From Clostridium sp. UBA4108 (lineage in GTDB: Bacteria > Bacillota > Clostridia > Clostridiales > Clostridiaceae), in NCBI GenBank assembly GCA_002381695.1, contig DFXM01000020.1:181464-245463 (forward strand): DNA of 64,000 nt. Direction: 5' to 3'. Position numbers and translations under genes: made by a program. This document shows, piece by piece, positions 41,784 through 51,154 of this stretch (position 1 is the first letter of the stretch; each line of letters opens with the position of its first letter). A model generated the notes under the pieces. That model made no database searches, had not been told where the DNA came from, and saw only the letters and a program-made list of their open reading frames with translations.

Positions 41784-44243
41784 TCATCTCTTAACATTAT
41801 TCTTTATAAGCTCCATAAAGGTTTCAGGAGTGACTATTGATACCTTGGGATTTTCTTTTAGTTTATCCACAACTTTTTCAACATTGCTTAAGTCTTTGCT
41901 CCACACATGAATATAAACAAAGGTATAACTATTTGAATTAGAAATATCTACTTCACCAGAGGAGATTCTATGATTAATATTTGTCACTAACTCCTCTTCA
42001 CTTTCTAAGCCTTCCCAAAGTAAATCTCTACAGGATACTATAGGTTTATCATTAGACCAAAGAATTTCTCCGTGGTAGTTGTCATGTTTATGATAATCAA
42101 GATAAAATAATCCATGTATATTAGGTTTAATGGTGAATTTATCCCAAAGTACATTATCATGAAAAGAGGAGTCATCTATAATTGTCACATATTTTTCATC
42201 CACATTTTTCATATAGCTATTTAATCTATCAATGTAGGAAGTTAGAGCAGCTTTATCAAATTTGCTTGGATAGATATATCCATTTCCAGAAGGAGACACT
42301 AAAAAATAATCATTAGTAGCTCCATGATTTGCATTTTTATAATATAAATTAAGAACAGTAGGAGATAGATAATATAAGGAAGGGCTTAAGGACCAACCTA
42401 AATTGAAATTTCCTCTATGTGGAGAGCCGTACCATTTAGAGGATCCATAGTTAGTTCCAAGATTCCACTGTTGATTGTCCCCATCAGACATAATGAAGGT
42501 TACATAATGGACATCCTTTTTATTAGGAAGGACAGAAACAGCTTTTTGAGTTAAAGGAGAGGAAGGAAAGGCGCTTAATACAGTTAAATTGTAAGACCAA
42601 TCTGCAGCAACCATACCAACACCATGTTTTGAAGCTGTACTTACATTAATAAATTCATCTGGGCCCCAACCTAAACAAATAGAATCACTTTCCATGGAAG
42701 AAAATATCTTATCTCTAAGAGTAGTATCACTTACACTATCCTCATAAAATACTAAGGATTTAGACATTATACCGTAATCTCTTAGGGCGGTATTCCTTTC
42801 AGGAGAAATTTGAATTACCATTGAATGATTAAGTCCAGAATTCCACAAATTATTGTAAGCCCAACTATTATCTGTGTTCCTGCAATCTCCTTTAAGTTTT
42901 GTTATTCCAAAGTCCTTCACTTTACCTTCAATAGCTTCATGGATTGCAATGGAATTATTTAAAGAGGCAAGAGAGCAGGCATTATTTATTGATGGGTCTT
43001 TTGTAGTTTTATTACTATAAAGTACATAACCATCAACGTAATTCTTGAACATATCTAGTAATTTCCAGGGATCTGAAATCTTTTTATAATTGATTCCATA
43101 GTTATTTTTTAAATCCTCTAACCATATTTCATAATCTGGTTGTGAAGTATTAAGCGTATATATTTGAGAAGAAGAATGACTGTTAACTACCCCTTGGAGA
43201 GTGGCTATCATGGTTCTTTCCATAGGAGTCATCTTATCTTGAGAAATAACATATAAAAGCTTTGGAATTCTAGGATTTTTTATATAATAAGAAGTATCTT
43301 CATAAATAGAAGCAATAGGAAAAAAGCTACTAATAGTAGCTTTTTTCCAATCACTCCATTTGGTATTAAAATTATTTCCATTTTCTTTAGAGTATTTATA
43401 AAATTCTTCGAGAAACTTATCTCTTTCTTCATTATGAAAGGATTTAATATGCTTTTCATCAAAACCAGCTAATAATAGCTGTCTTTGTATAATGTCATCC
43501 TTACTAACTTCATTTGAATTCTTAAGCATATCATACATAATCATAAATACAGTAGTTCTTCCAATACCTTGTTTGCAATGAAAATGAAGCCAAGTATCTT
43601 TAGGTTGGGATTTTACTAGTTCTACGAAATAATCAACCATATCATATGTAGGAGTTTTACCGTCAGTAACAGGAATACGAATATAGGGTAACCCTTTAGA
43701 ATTAACCAGTTGCTTTTCAGAATTAACCCTTGTTGGAGTTATAGTCATATCTTTATTATAGAAGGTAATAGGAGTATTTAAGGGAATGCTATTTAGCTTA
43801 TTATTTTCATCTAATAAAACCTGATCCTTTGTTAAACCCATATTGGCATTATTTTTTGAGTTAGCCCAACTCACAGGATATTCATTAATGAAGCCATGAG
43901 ATTCTTGTCTTAAATCAACAATTGATATGGGGAAGTGAGTTCCTATGGCTTTTATCACTAAAGGAAGATTGCTTTCAGAAAATTGTTTGCTACCAGAGAT
44001 ATTTAAGGAGCTTAATCCACTAAGATTCAAATTTTTATCCTTATCTATATTTATTTTATCAGAAGATTTACGAAAGTTATTAGGTATATCCTTGATATTT
44101 GATGAATCTAAAACAAGATTCACATCACTATTATCTGGAGAGAGGGTAAAACCTTGCGCTATTTCACTTCTTACTATGAAAATATAGAGAATACTTAAGA
44201 TTACTAATAAGATAGATATGCTTGTTTTAAAGTTTTTATACAA
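41784..44243 (-). CDS. Secreted or anchored fusion: cysteine-phytase-like phosphatase plus GxGYxYP domain
   Basis: 819 residues with an N-terminal signal/anchor (about 8-26). Residues ~90-290 form a PTP-like phosphatase: LHFHCKQGIGRTT holds the P-loop (Cys223, Arg229) and PVTDGKTP the general acid Asp194, resembling bacterial cysteine phytases. Residues ~310-815 fit the GxGYxYP domain, a putative glycoside hydrolase relative; its name motif is SGNGYIYP (near residue 630) with nearby FIMSDGDNQQW. Start is TTG 44243 with AGGTG eight bases upstream. I know both domains separately, and the fusion suggests action on an external phosphorylated polyol or glycan. It follows the Mrr pair's promoter side but with no shared transcript signal. 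Confidence 0.72.
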   Translation of the reverse strand: MYKNFKTSISILLVILSILYIFIVRSEIAQGFTLSPDNSDVNLVLDSSNIKDIPNNFRKSSDKINIDKDKNLNLSGLSSLNISGSKQFSESNLPLVIKAIGTHFPISIVDLRQESHGFINEYPVSWANSKNNANMGLTKDQVLLDENNKLNSIPLNTPITFYNKDMTITPTRVNSEKQLVNSKGLPYIRIPVTDGKTPTYDMVDYFVELVKSQPKDTWLHFHCKQGIGRTTVFMIMYDMLKNSNEVSKDDIIQRQLLLAGFDEKHIKSFHNEERDKFLEEFYKYSKENGNNFNTKWSDWKKATISSFFPIASIYEDTSYYIKNPRIPKLLYVISQDKMTPMERTMIATLQGVVNSHSSSQIYTLNTSQPDYEIWLEDLKNNYGINYKKISDPWKLLDMFKNYVDGYVLYSNKTTKDPSINNACSLASLNNSIAIHEAIEGKVKDFGITKLKGDCRNTDNSWAYNNLWNSGLNHSMVIQISPERNTALRDYGIMSKSLVFYEDSVSDTTLRDKIFSSMESDSICLGWGPDEFINVSTASKHGVGMVAADWSYNLTVLSAFPSSPLTQKAVSVLPNKKDVHYVTFIMSDGDNQQWNLGTNYGSSKWYGSPHRGNFNLGWSLSPSLYYLSPTVLNLYYKNANHGATNDYFLVSPSGNGYIYPSKFDKAALTSYIDRLNSYMKNVDEKYVTIIDDSSFHDNVLWDKFTIKPNIHGLFYLDYHKHDNYHGEILWSNDKPIVSCRDLLWEGLESEEELVTNINHRISSGEVDISNSNSYTFVYIHVWSKDLSNVEKVVDKLKENPKVSIVTPETFMELIKNNVKR

Positions 44244-44371
44244 TTATAATCACCTACTTTATATAAATTATAAGATGTAAAATTTTAACTGTAGTGAGTG
44301 TAGTGCATAAATATAATATGTGCTGAAGAGATAAGTTATATGCTATAGATAAATTTATTTCTTTAAGCAAT

Positions 44372-44405
44372 AAAAGGATATGCATACACATATCCTTTTT
44401 ATCCT
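44372..44405. terminator. Terminator between two minus-strand genes
   Basis: AAAAGGATATG / CATATCCTTTT with a six-base centre, flanked by T-rich and A-rich sides, so it could work on either strand. It would end the GyrI-like transcript. Confidence 0.75.
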
Positions 44406-44416
44406 ATATAAAATCA

Positions 44417-44866
44417 TTATTTAATTGGAATATATATGTCAAATTCTCCATTGCTCATAAATCTTTCATCATATAATTCGAGTTGAGGTCTATAATCAAT
44501 TTCATGTCCTGAAGCTGGAAGTAACTTGGTAAATATATCATTATAGAATTTACCTAAATCCGTTATAGTTCCGCCATAAGTATACACAAGATATTTGCCT
44601 GCTGGGACAACTTTTGTTTCCATACCTTGTGGTACATCCTCAAAGCTGTCAACCTCTGCACAAGCGGTATAATGGAATCTGCCTTCTGAATCTATTTCAT
44701 CATCACATATACCATAACATATCATGGATGTGCTTTTATTTTTTATATTTCTGTAGCTATTATTAAATGCTCCCCAAAGATTAGGAATTTCCCCGTTTTT
44801 ATTGTTTCCAAAATAAGTTATGCCTACAGCCTTAAAGCCATTAATGGTTAAAATTTTTTCTGCCAT
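44417..44866 (-). CDS. GyrI-like effector-binding domain protein
   Basis: 149 residues forming a single GyrI/AraC-effector domain. INGFKAVGITYFGNN is the first strand, CYGICDDEIDSEGRFHYTACAEVDS the central part, VPAGKYLVYTYGG the ligand-proximal strand and FDIYIPIK the last strand. No DNA-binding part is present. ATG has GGGAGA upstream. It lies directly downstream of the WYL regulator on the same strand (about 180 bases apart) and could be its target or partner. It is one of four such domains in the window. Confidence 0.8.
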   Translation of the reverse strand: MAEKILTINGFKAVGITYFGNNKNGEIPNLWGAFNNSYRNIKNKSTSMICYGICDDEIDSEGRFHYTACAEVDSFEDVPQGMETKVVPAGKYLVYTYGGTITDLGKFYNDIFTKLLPASGHEIDYRPQLELYDERFMSNGEFDIYIPIK

Positions 44867-45046
44867 AATTATTATCTCCCTTCATCTATTTGATATCTAA
44901 ATTATACCAACTAATCCCTGACACTATTATGTCAAGGATTTAATTTTGTTCTATTTTTATTTTTAATAATTTTTTTATATAAAGTTGATAAAGTTACATG
45001 TCATTGCAATGATTTTTGAGTAATAATATTTAGCTATCTATGGATA

Positions 45047-46015
45047 TTATATTTTATACAAAGTTAAGATTTCACTTACTTTTTTTATTATGAAATCACG
45101 AAGTTCTAAGGGTTCTAAAACCTCTATCTTGTCACTAAAAGGAAAAATTACATTGCAGGCAGTTTCATAACTTAGCATATCTATATCATAAATCCAGTAA
45201 TTTTCTACCTTAGTAGAAGAGTGCACAGTAAAAGATTGAAGAATCCCATTCTTTTCCTCATAGAGCTTGATTCTTACAGCATAGACATTAGGTTCTATTT
45301 TAGAGGAGGATTGCTTTATGAATTGCTTTTTACTCTTTTCCCAAAACTCTTCTAAGGAAAAGTTATCTGGCATGGTGAAGCTCCCATCTAGTACTTCAAG
45401 ACTTTGGATTCTGCTGCATTTAAATACTCTGATTTCATTCTTGGTTTCACAAAAAGCTACCACATACCATTGAGAATTTTTTATGACTGCACCATAGGGA
45501 GATATAATTCTTTCTGATATTTCCCCATCATATTTTTTATAATAAATTTTTAGCTTTTTTAAATTTAACACTGACTTCTTGATTATATCTACATGCTTAT
45601 TATGTATCCTTTTTCCCCACCAAGGTTCTGAATCAATAAAAAATCTTTCCTTAGCTTTAATAATTTCTTCTCTATGTTCCTTTGATACACTGTTTTCAAG
45701 CTTAATAATGGCATTTTGTAATTGTTGTGAGGTTTCCGTATTCTTTTCTGGTCTTATGCCCATACTTGAAAGTAAAAGATTAACAACATCTCCGCTTTCT
45801 AAGGTGTTTGAATTGATTTTATAATTCTCCATAAAAGAATAACCTCCATTAGGACCTGGAATTGACATAATAGGAATGCCTGCTTCACACAATATATTAA
45901 TATCTCTATAGACAGTTCTTTCTGAGGTTTCAAGTATTTTAGCTAAATTTCCTGCCTTCATTATTCCTCTTGAATCAAGTAGCATAATAATTCCTAAAAG
46001 TCTGTGAAGTCTCAT
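45047..46015 (-). CDS. WYL-domain transcriptional regulator (YafY-like)
   Basis: 322 residues. The N-terminal helix-turn-helix (MKAGNLAKILETSERTVYRDI, about residues 19-39) is a DeoR/HTH_11 type. The middle WYL domain (about 140-215) has ISPYGAVIKNSQWYVVAFC, and a C-terminal WCX extension follows. Family members repress or activate small operons in response to nucleotides or damage. Start ATG follows GGGGTG. It is divergent from the xpt riboswitch region, but nothing links it with purines specifically. Confidence 0.85.
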   Translation of the reverse strand: MRLHRLLGIIMLLDSRGIMKAGNLAKILETSERTVYRDINILCEAGIPIMSIPGPNGGYSFMENYKINSNTLESGDVVNLLLSSMGIRPEKNTETSQQLQNAIIKLENSVSKEHREEIIKAKERFFIDSEPWWGKRIHNKHVDIIKKSVLNLKKLKIYYKKYDGEISERIISPYGAVIKNSQWYVVAFCETKNEIRVFKCSRIQSLEVLDGSFTMPDNFSLEEFWEKSKKQFIKQSSSKIEPNVYAVRIKLYEEKNGILQSFTVHSSTKVENYWIYDIDMLSYETACNVIFPFSDKIEVLEPLELRDFIIKKVSEILTLYKI

Positions 46016-46343
46016 GAATTCACACCCCTATCTTAACTTTTTAGTAATTTGTTGAAGACTAAAATACTATATAAAAATATGCCTTTATTAAAGGTTCAAC
46101 AACGAATATTACTTATGACTATTATAAGTAAAAAAGTAGATTTAAGTCCATATTGAATTTTTTTTACATACCTTTCACAATGGCATCAAGTAGTCATCTT
46201 CACTATGTCTACAGCATACTTCACTAAATTTTTCGATTGCTCTTCAGAAAAACAAAAATATCTTGTAAAAACATGTTGATTTATTCCGAGAAATATAATA
46301 TTATATAAATATAACGAACAATTGATAAAATAAAAAAGTGAAT

Positions 46344-46424
46344 ATTCGTCTTATATATGCTCGATAATATGGATCAAGCGTTTCTACCAGGAGGCCGTAA
46401 ACACCCTGACTATAGGAGAATTAT
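46344..46424 (+). ncRNA. Guanine riboswitch
   Basis: ATATGGATCAAGCG, GTTTCTACCAGGAGGCCGT and AAACACCCTGACTATAGG match the purine aptamer, including the invariant TTTCTACC and the J3/1 segment. The ligand-reading base is C (in GACTAT), which pairs with guanine. A terminator stem lies about 95 bases downstream, before xpt. Confidence 0.9.
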
Positions 46425-46516
46425 TTATATATGATTTTGAAAGTCTATTATACAATACTGATTAAATGGATTTTATTCAGTTTATTATGTAATTTGGTTT
46501 TCAACATGTATTTAGT

Positions 46517-46550
46517 AATCCTAGGTCAGTTATGCCTAGGATTTTTTGTT
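46517..46550 (+). terminator. Expression-platform terminator of the guanine riboswitch
   Basis: Perfect nine-bp stem AATCCTAGG / CCTAGGATT with a nine-base loop, then TTTTTGTTT. Its left arm must be competed for by an antiterminator when guanine is absent. Confidence 0.8.
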
Positions 46551-46595
46551 TAAGTTTTAAAATTGCATTATTAAGTTATTTAGTGAGGTTATAGA

Positions 46596-47168
46596 ATGGA
46601 AGTTTTAAAAAATAAAATTAGAAAAGATGGAAAAGTATTAAATGGGAATATTTTGAAGGTGGACAATTTTATTAATCACCAGATGGATGTTAGTTTATTT
46701 AATGAAATGGGAAAAGAGTTTAAGGAAAGATTTAAAAATGAAGAGGTAAATAAAATTCTTACCATAGAGGCTTCAGGAATTGGTATTGCCATAGTAGCAA
46801 GTCAATATTTTAATTTCCCTAAAGTGGTATTTGCAAAAAAAACTATAGGAGGAAACTTTTCTAAGGAGTCTTATGAATCTAAAGTTTATTCTTTTACAAA
46901 ACAACAAGAATACACAGTAAAAGTGTGCAAAGACTTCATAAATAAAGGTGATAAAGTTTTAATAATAGATGATTTTTTAGCTAATGGAAATGCTTCCTTA
47001 GGCTTAGTTGATATCGCAGTTCAGGCTGGGGCCGAGGTAGTTGGAGTTGGAATAGCAATTGAGAAAGGTTTCCAAGATGGAAGAACTAAACTTGAAAAGC
47101 AAGGGGTAAGAGTGGAATCTTTAGCTATTGTGGATAAGATGGAAGGCAATAATATTTATTTTAAATAA
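46596..47168 (+). CDS. xpt: Xanthine phosphoribosyltransferase
   Basis: Purine salvage enzyme converting xanthine (and guanine weakly) plus PRPP to XMP. 190 residues, the family's normal length. ILTIEASGIGIAIVAS precedes the flexible loop, VLIIDDFLANGNASLGLVDI is the PRPP-binding motif with two Asp, and VGVGIAIEKGFQDG is the base-binding region. ATG follows GTGAGG. It is the first gene behind the guanine riboswitch, and a nucleobase or nucleoside ABC transporter follows 30 bases later. Confidence 0.93.
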   Translation: MEVLKNKIRKDGKVLNGNILKVDNFINHQMDVSLFNEMGKEFKERFKNEEVNKILTIEASGIGIAIVASQYFNFPKVVFAKKTIGGNFSKESYESKVYSFTKQQEYTVKVCKDFINKGDKVLIIDDFLANGNASLGLVDIAVQAGAEVVGVGIAIEKGFQDGRTKLEKQGVRVESLAIVDKMEGNNIYFK

Positions 47169-47198
47169 AATATAGAGATAATATGGAGGGGTAAAAAT

Positions 47199-48311
47199 AT
47201 GAATAAATTATTCAAAAGAATGGCAGGTATGGTTGTAGCTGGGGCATTGTTACTTACTGGCTGTGGTAGTGCAGCAGGGGACAAACCATCAGGAGAAGGT
47301 ACAAATGAAAATGAAGAAATTAAAGTTGGCTTTATATATGTAGGACCTGTTGGAGATGGTGGCTATACATATTCTCATGATGAAGGAAGACAATATCTTG
47401 AGGAAAAATTAGGAGTTAAAACTATTTTTAAAGAATCTGTTAAGGAAGAAAAATCAGAGGTTGAAAAAACAGCAGAGGCAATGATAGAAGAAGGAGCCAA
47501 CGTTATTATAGGTACAAGCTTTGGATTCCAAGAAGGGATGTTAGCTTCAGCTAAAAAGCATCCAGAGGTTAAGTATATACATTGTTCAGGCTTTGAAACA
47601 GCAGAAAATATGTCTCAATATTTTGGTAGAATACATGAAATGATGTACTTAAATGGAATGATAGCAGCAATGCAAACAAAAACTAATCAATTAGGATTTG
47701 TTGGAGCATTTCCAATTCCAGAGGTTATAAGAAATATAAATGCATTTACATTAGGTGCTAAAGCTGTTAATCCAAATGTAAATGTTAAAGTTAATTGGAC
47801 AAACACTTGGTATGATCCAGCTAAAGAAAAAGAGGCTGCAAAGGCATTATTAGATGGTGGTGCTGATGTGATAGCTCAACATCAAGATACTGCAGGTCCA
47901 CAACAAGCAGCAGAGGAAAAAGGCGCATTTGCAATTGGATATAACACAGATATGAGCAAAACAGCTCCAAAGGCGAACTTATCTTCAGCAGTTTGGAACT
48001 GGGGTCCATATTATGTAAAGCAAGTTCAAGCAATTAAAGAGGGTACATGGAAATCAGAAACTTACTGGGGTGGAGTAACTGATGAAATAGTTGATATAAC
48101 TATGTCAGAGTTAGTACCAGCAGATGTTAAGACTAAAATTGAAGCAGCTAAAGAAGATATAAAATCAGACAAAAATAAAGTATTCCAAGGACCTATAAAA
48201 AATCAAAAGGGTGAAGAAGTTCTTAAAGCAGGAGAAGTTATGTCAGATGAGGACATTTGGAACATCGATTGGTTTGTAGAGGGTGTAGATGGAGTAATTC
48301 CAGCTAACTAG
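47199..48311 (+). CDS. BMP-family purine nucleoside-binding lipoprotein
   Basis: Extracellular solute-binding protein of 370 residues, PnrA/BMP family. A signal peptide with lipobox LTGC (Cys near residue 22) is followed by IKVGFIYVGPVGDGGYTYSHD, GTSFGFQEGM, FVGAFPIPEVIRNINAF, WTNTWYDPAKEKEAAKALLDGGADVIAQHQDTAG and AIGYNTDMS. These contain the ring-stacking and ribose-binding residues of the family. ATG has GGAGGGG. Because it follows xpt behind a guanine riboswitch, the cargo is likely guanosine, guanine or xanthine. A degenerate repeat and a hairpin separate it from the ATPase gene. Confidence 0.88.
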   Translation: MNKLFKRMAGMVVAGALLLTGCGSAAGDKPSGEGTNENEEIKVGFIYVGPVGDGGYTYSHDEGRQYLEEKLGVKTIFKESVKEEKSEVEKTAEAMIEEGANVIIGTSFGFQEGMLASAKKHPEVKYIHCSGFETAENMSQYFGRIHEMMYLNGMIAAMQTKTNQLGFVGAFPIPEVIRNINAFTLGAKAVNPNVNVKVNWTNTWYDPAKEKEAAKALLDGGADVIAQHQDTAGPQQAAEEKGAFAIGYNTDMSKTAPKANLSSAVWNWGPYYVKQVQAIKEGTWKSETYWGGVTDEIVDITMSELVPADVKTKIEAAKEDIKSDKNKVFQGPIKNQKGEEVLKAGEVMSDEDIWNIDWFVEGVDGVIPAN

Positions 48312-48470
48312 AGAGGTGTTCGCAGAGTTCACAGAGAAGTGCTTACCATGTTCGCAGAGAAGTGCTCACGGAGCTCGCAGTGAAGTGGCTTCGCCAGAGA
48401 AGTACTCGCTACGTTTGTACAGAAGAACAATAAGTTGCAGAGAAGTACTCAATGTGCTGGCAGAATTGAA
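48312..48470 (+). repeat. Degenerate tandem repeat within the purine operon
   Basis: Six to eight imperfect units around CGCAGAGAAGTGCTCAC spaced 19-25 bases apart (for example GCAGAGTTCACAGAGAAGTG, CGCAGAGAAGTGCTCAC and CAGAGAAGTACTC). The stretch is visibly richer in G and C than its surroundings and has no open frame. It is not CRISPR: units and spacers are not regular. Confidence 0.65.
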
Positions 48471-48487
48471 AAGTAGAGAGTGAAAAT

Positions 48488-48520
48488 AGAACTGGAGGAG
48501 TTTTCCTTCAGTTCTCTAAT
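48488..48520 (+). terminator. Intra-operon hairpin, possible attenuator
   Basis: AGAACTG / CAGTTCT with inner AGGA / TCCT pairs, followed by CTAATTTTAAATTTT. It may limit read-through from the binding-protein gene into the ATPase and permease genes, giving more binding protein than transporter. Confidence 0.6.
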
Positions 48521-48540
48521 TTTAAATTTTGGAGGATATT

Positions 48541-50079
48541 ATGAAGGAGAAAGTACCATATATTTCAGTTAGGGATATTAGAAAAGTTTTTGGTAAAGTA
48601 GTAGCAAACAATAATATAGGATTAACAGTAAATGGAGGAGAAATTCATGCATTATTAGGGGAAAATGGAGCTGGTAAAAGTACCTTAATTAATATCTTAT
48701 CTGGAGTTTATAGACCAGATAGGGGTACTATTACCGTTCATAATAAGGAAGTAAAATTCACCTCTCCAAAAGATGCTATAAGTGCAGGGGTCGGTACAGT
48801 GTACCAACATTTCAAATTAGTAGACGCTATGACAGCAAGGGGAAATATTACCCTTGGGTTTTCAGAAGGTATATTTAAAAAGAGAGATTCAGTAGACACA
48901 AAAGTAAAAGAGATTTGTGATAGATTTGGTTTAGAAGTAGATTTAAATAAGTTTGTAGGAGATATGTCAGTAGGAGAAAAGCAGAACTTAGAGATACTAA
49001 AGGTTTTATATAGGGGAGCAAACATACTGATATTAGATGAGCCTACTGCGGTATTTACACCACAAGAAACAGCTAAGCTTTTTAAAATAATGAATAAGAT
49101 GAAAGAGCAAGGTTGTGCCATAATTTTTATTACACATAAGATGGATGAAGTTATGGAGGTTAGTGATAGAATAACGGTGCTAAGAAAAGGTGAAACTGTA
49201 AAAACAGTTATGAAAGAGAAAACAACGCCAAAAGAACTTACTGACTTAATGGTTGGACATTCTGTGGATTTAGCTATAAAAAAGGTAAATAAAGAGCCGG
49301 GGAAGGTTATATTAGAGGCAAATAATATCACCATATTAAATGATGAGGGCTTAGAGGCTGTTAAAAACATTTCCTTCAATGTAAGAGAAGGAGAAATACT
49401 TGGAATAGCAGGTATAGCTGGATGCGGGCAAAAGGAACTTTGTGAAGCCATTGCAGGCATATACCCAGTGAAAAAGGGCCAAATAATTTTTGAGGGAGAA
49501 AACTTAGAGGGAAAAAGTCCTAAAGAGTTTATTAAAAGAGGAATATCTATGAGCTTTGTACCAGAGGATAGGCTTGGAATGGGGCTAGTAGCATCAATGG
49601 ATATGGTAGATAATATTTTACTTAAATCTTATAACAATAAAAAGGGAGTATTTATAGATAGAAATCCCATTGAGGTCATGTCTAAAGAATTAGTAGAAAC
49701 TTTAGAAATAAAAACTCCAGGAATACACTTTCCAATAAAATATCTTTCAGGTGGAAATATACAAAAAATATTATTAGGAAGAGAACTGAGCTCAGCGCCT
49801 AGACTTTTGGTTATGGCATATCCGGTTAGAGGACTTGATATCAATACTTGCTATACAATATATGACTTGATAAATAAAGAAAAAGAAAAGGGTACAGCAA
49901 TAATTTTTGTTGGAGAAGATTTGGATGTACTTATGGAGCTTTGCGATAGAATCATGGTAATGTGCGGAGGAGAATCTACAGGAATCATTAAGGGTGAAAA
50001 AGCTACTAAGGATAAAATAGCCATGATGATGGTTGGAGGAAAATGTGAAGATGAGAGTGAGGGGATTATAGTTGGTTAA
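48541..50079 (+). CDS. Purine nucleoside ABC transporter ATPase (NupO/YufO-like)
   Basis: 512-residue protein with two nucleotide-binding domains. The first has GENGAGKST, MSVGEKQNLEI and ILILDEPTAVFTP. The second has GIAGCGQKEL, LSGGNIQKILLGREL and LLVMAYPVRGLDI, where the Walker B acidic pair is replaced, as usual in this family, so it is probably the degenerate site. GGAGG fits ATG 48541. The next gene starts eight bases before its stop. Partner of the permeases at 50072 and 51154 and the binding protein at 47199. Confidence 0.9.
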   Translation: MKEKVPYISVRDIRKVFGKVVANNNIGLTVNGGEIHALLGENGAGKSTLINILSGVYRPDRGTITVHNKEVKFTSPKDAISAGVGTVYQHFKLVDAMTARGNITLGFSEGIFKKRDSVDTKVKEICDRFGLEVDLNKFVGDMSVGEKQNLEILKVLYRGANILILDEPTAVFTPQETAKLFKIMNKMKEQGCAIIFITHKMDEVMEVSDRITVLRKGETVKTVMKEKTTPKELTDLMVGHSVDLAIKKVNKEPGKVILEANNITILNDEGLEAVKNISFNVREGEILGIAGIAGCGQKELCEAIAGIYPVKKGQIIFEGENLEGKSPKEFIKRGISMSFVPEDRLGMGLVASMDMVDNILLKSYNNKKGVFIDRNPIEVMSKELVETLEIKTPGIHFPIKYLSGGNIQKILLGRELSSAPRLLVMAYPVRGLDINTCYTIYDLINKEKEKGTAIIFVGEDLDVLMELCDRIMVMCGGESTGIIKGEKATKDKIAMMMVGGKCEDESEGIIVG

Positions 50080-51154
50080 ATTTATTAAAAGAGGAGAAGT
50101 TAGTAGAAAAACTAATTTTACTATAAGAATTTCAGCGATTATTCTGGCTCTAATACTTTCAGGAATATTTATAGGAGCATTAGGTCATAACCCTCTTGAA
50201 GTTTTTGCTTCAATGATAAAGGGAGCCTTTGGATCACCCAATAGAATTAAACAAACTATAACCATAGCTATTCCACTTTTAATAACAGCACTAGGAATAG
50301 CAGTAGCTTTCAAAATGCAGTTTTGGAATATTGGAGCGGAAGGACAAATATTTATGGGGGCCTTTGGAGCTGCCTTAGTGGCTCTTAAGTTTCCAGAGAT
50401 GTCAAAACCCTTGACTTTATTATTAATGATTATAGCTGGAATGACCTTCGCAGGGTTATGGGCATTAATATCTGGAATATTAAAGGTGTATTTTAACACC
50501 AATGAAACTATAGTAACTTTAATGCTTAACTACATTGCCTTGAAATTTGTTACATACCTTCAATATGATGTCTGGAAAGATAAAAGAGCCATGGGATTTC
50601 CTAAAATCAAAAACTTCCCAGATGAGGCTATATTTCCATCACTTCTAGGAGTAAATATTGGGTGGATATTTGCAATTGTATTAGTTATAGGATTTTATTT
50701 ATTTATGAAAAAGAGCAAGATGGGATATGAAATTTCTGTTCTTGGAGAGAGTGAGAATACCGCTAAATATGCAGGAATTGACATAAAGAAAACAGTATTA
50801 AAAGCTGTGTTTATAAGTGGAGCTATTTGTGGATTAACTGGAGTAATACAAGCTTCAGCTGTTAGTAATACACTTTCAGTAGAAGTAAGTGGAGGGTATG
50901 GATATACAGCAATAATAATTGCATGGCTTTCAAATTTAAATTCACCAATTACTCTAATTGTGTCGGTGCTTTTTGCAGGGCTTTTAGAAGGAGGAGCATA
51001 TATTCAGACTTCCTTTGGAATACCTAATGCAGCAGCATCTGTTATACAAGCCTTAATATTATTCTTTGTGTTAGGCAGTGAGTTTTTCGTTAGATTCAAA
51101 CTTGTAAAGGCAGAAGGCCTTGATAAACTAGAAAAGAAGCAGGAGGTGAAATAA
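50072..51154 (+). CDS. Nucleoside ABC transporter permease (NupP/YufP-like)
   Basis: 360-residue inner-membrane permease of the BPD_transp_2 family with about eight to ten helices. ALGHNPLEVFASMIKGAFGS, FWNIGAEGQIFMGAFGAA (typical EGQ motif), LNYIALKFVTYLQYD and GYEISVLGESENTAKYAGI are family landmarks. TTG 50072 has GAGGGG upstream and overlaps the ATPase gene by eight bases. It overlaps the following permease by one base through TAATG, a classic coupling arrangement. Confidence 0.9.
   Translation: MVKFIKRGEVSRKTNFTIRISAIILALILSGIFIGALGHNPLEVFASMIKGAFGSPNRIKQTITIAIPLLITALGIAVAFKMQFWNIGAEGQIFMGAFGAALVALKFPEMSKPLTLLLMIIAGMTFAGLWALISGILKVYFNTNETIVTLMLNYIALKFVTYLQYDVWKDKRAMGFPKIKNFPDEAIFPSLLGVNIGWIFAIVLVIGFYLFMKKSKMGYEISVLGESENTAKYAGIDIKKTVLKAVFISGAICGLTGVIQASAVSNTLSVEVSGGYGYTAIIIAWLSNLNSPITLIVSVLFAGLLEGGAYIQTSFGIPNAAASVIQALILFFVLGSEFFVRFKLVKAEGLDKLEKKQEVK

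Noticed and set aside
48312..48470. Possible CRISPR array
   Set aside because: Units vary in sequence and spacing, there are no unique spacers of constant length and no cas genes are present.
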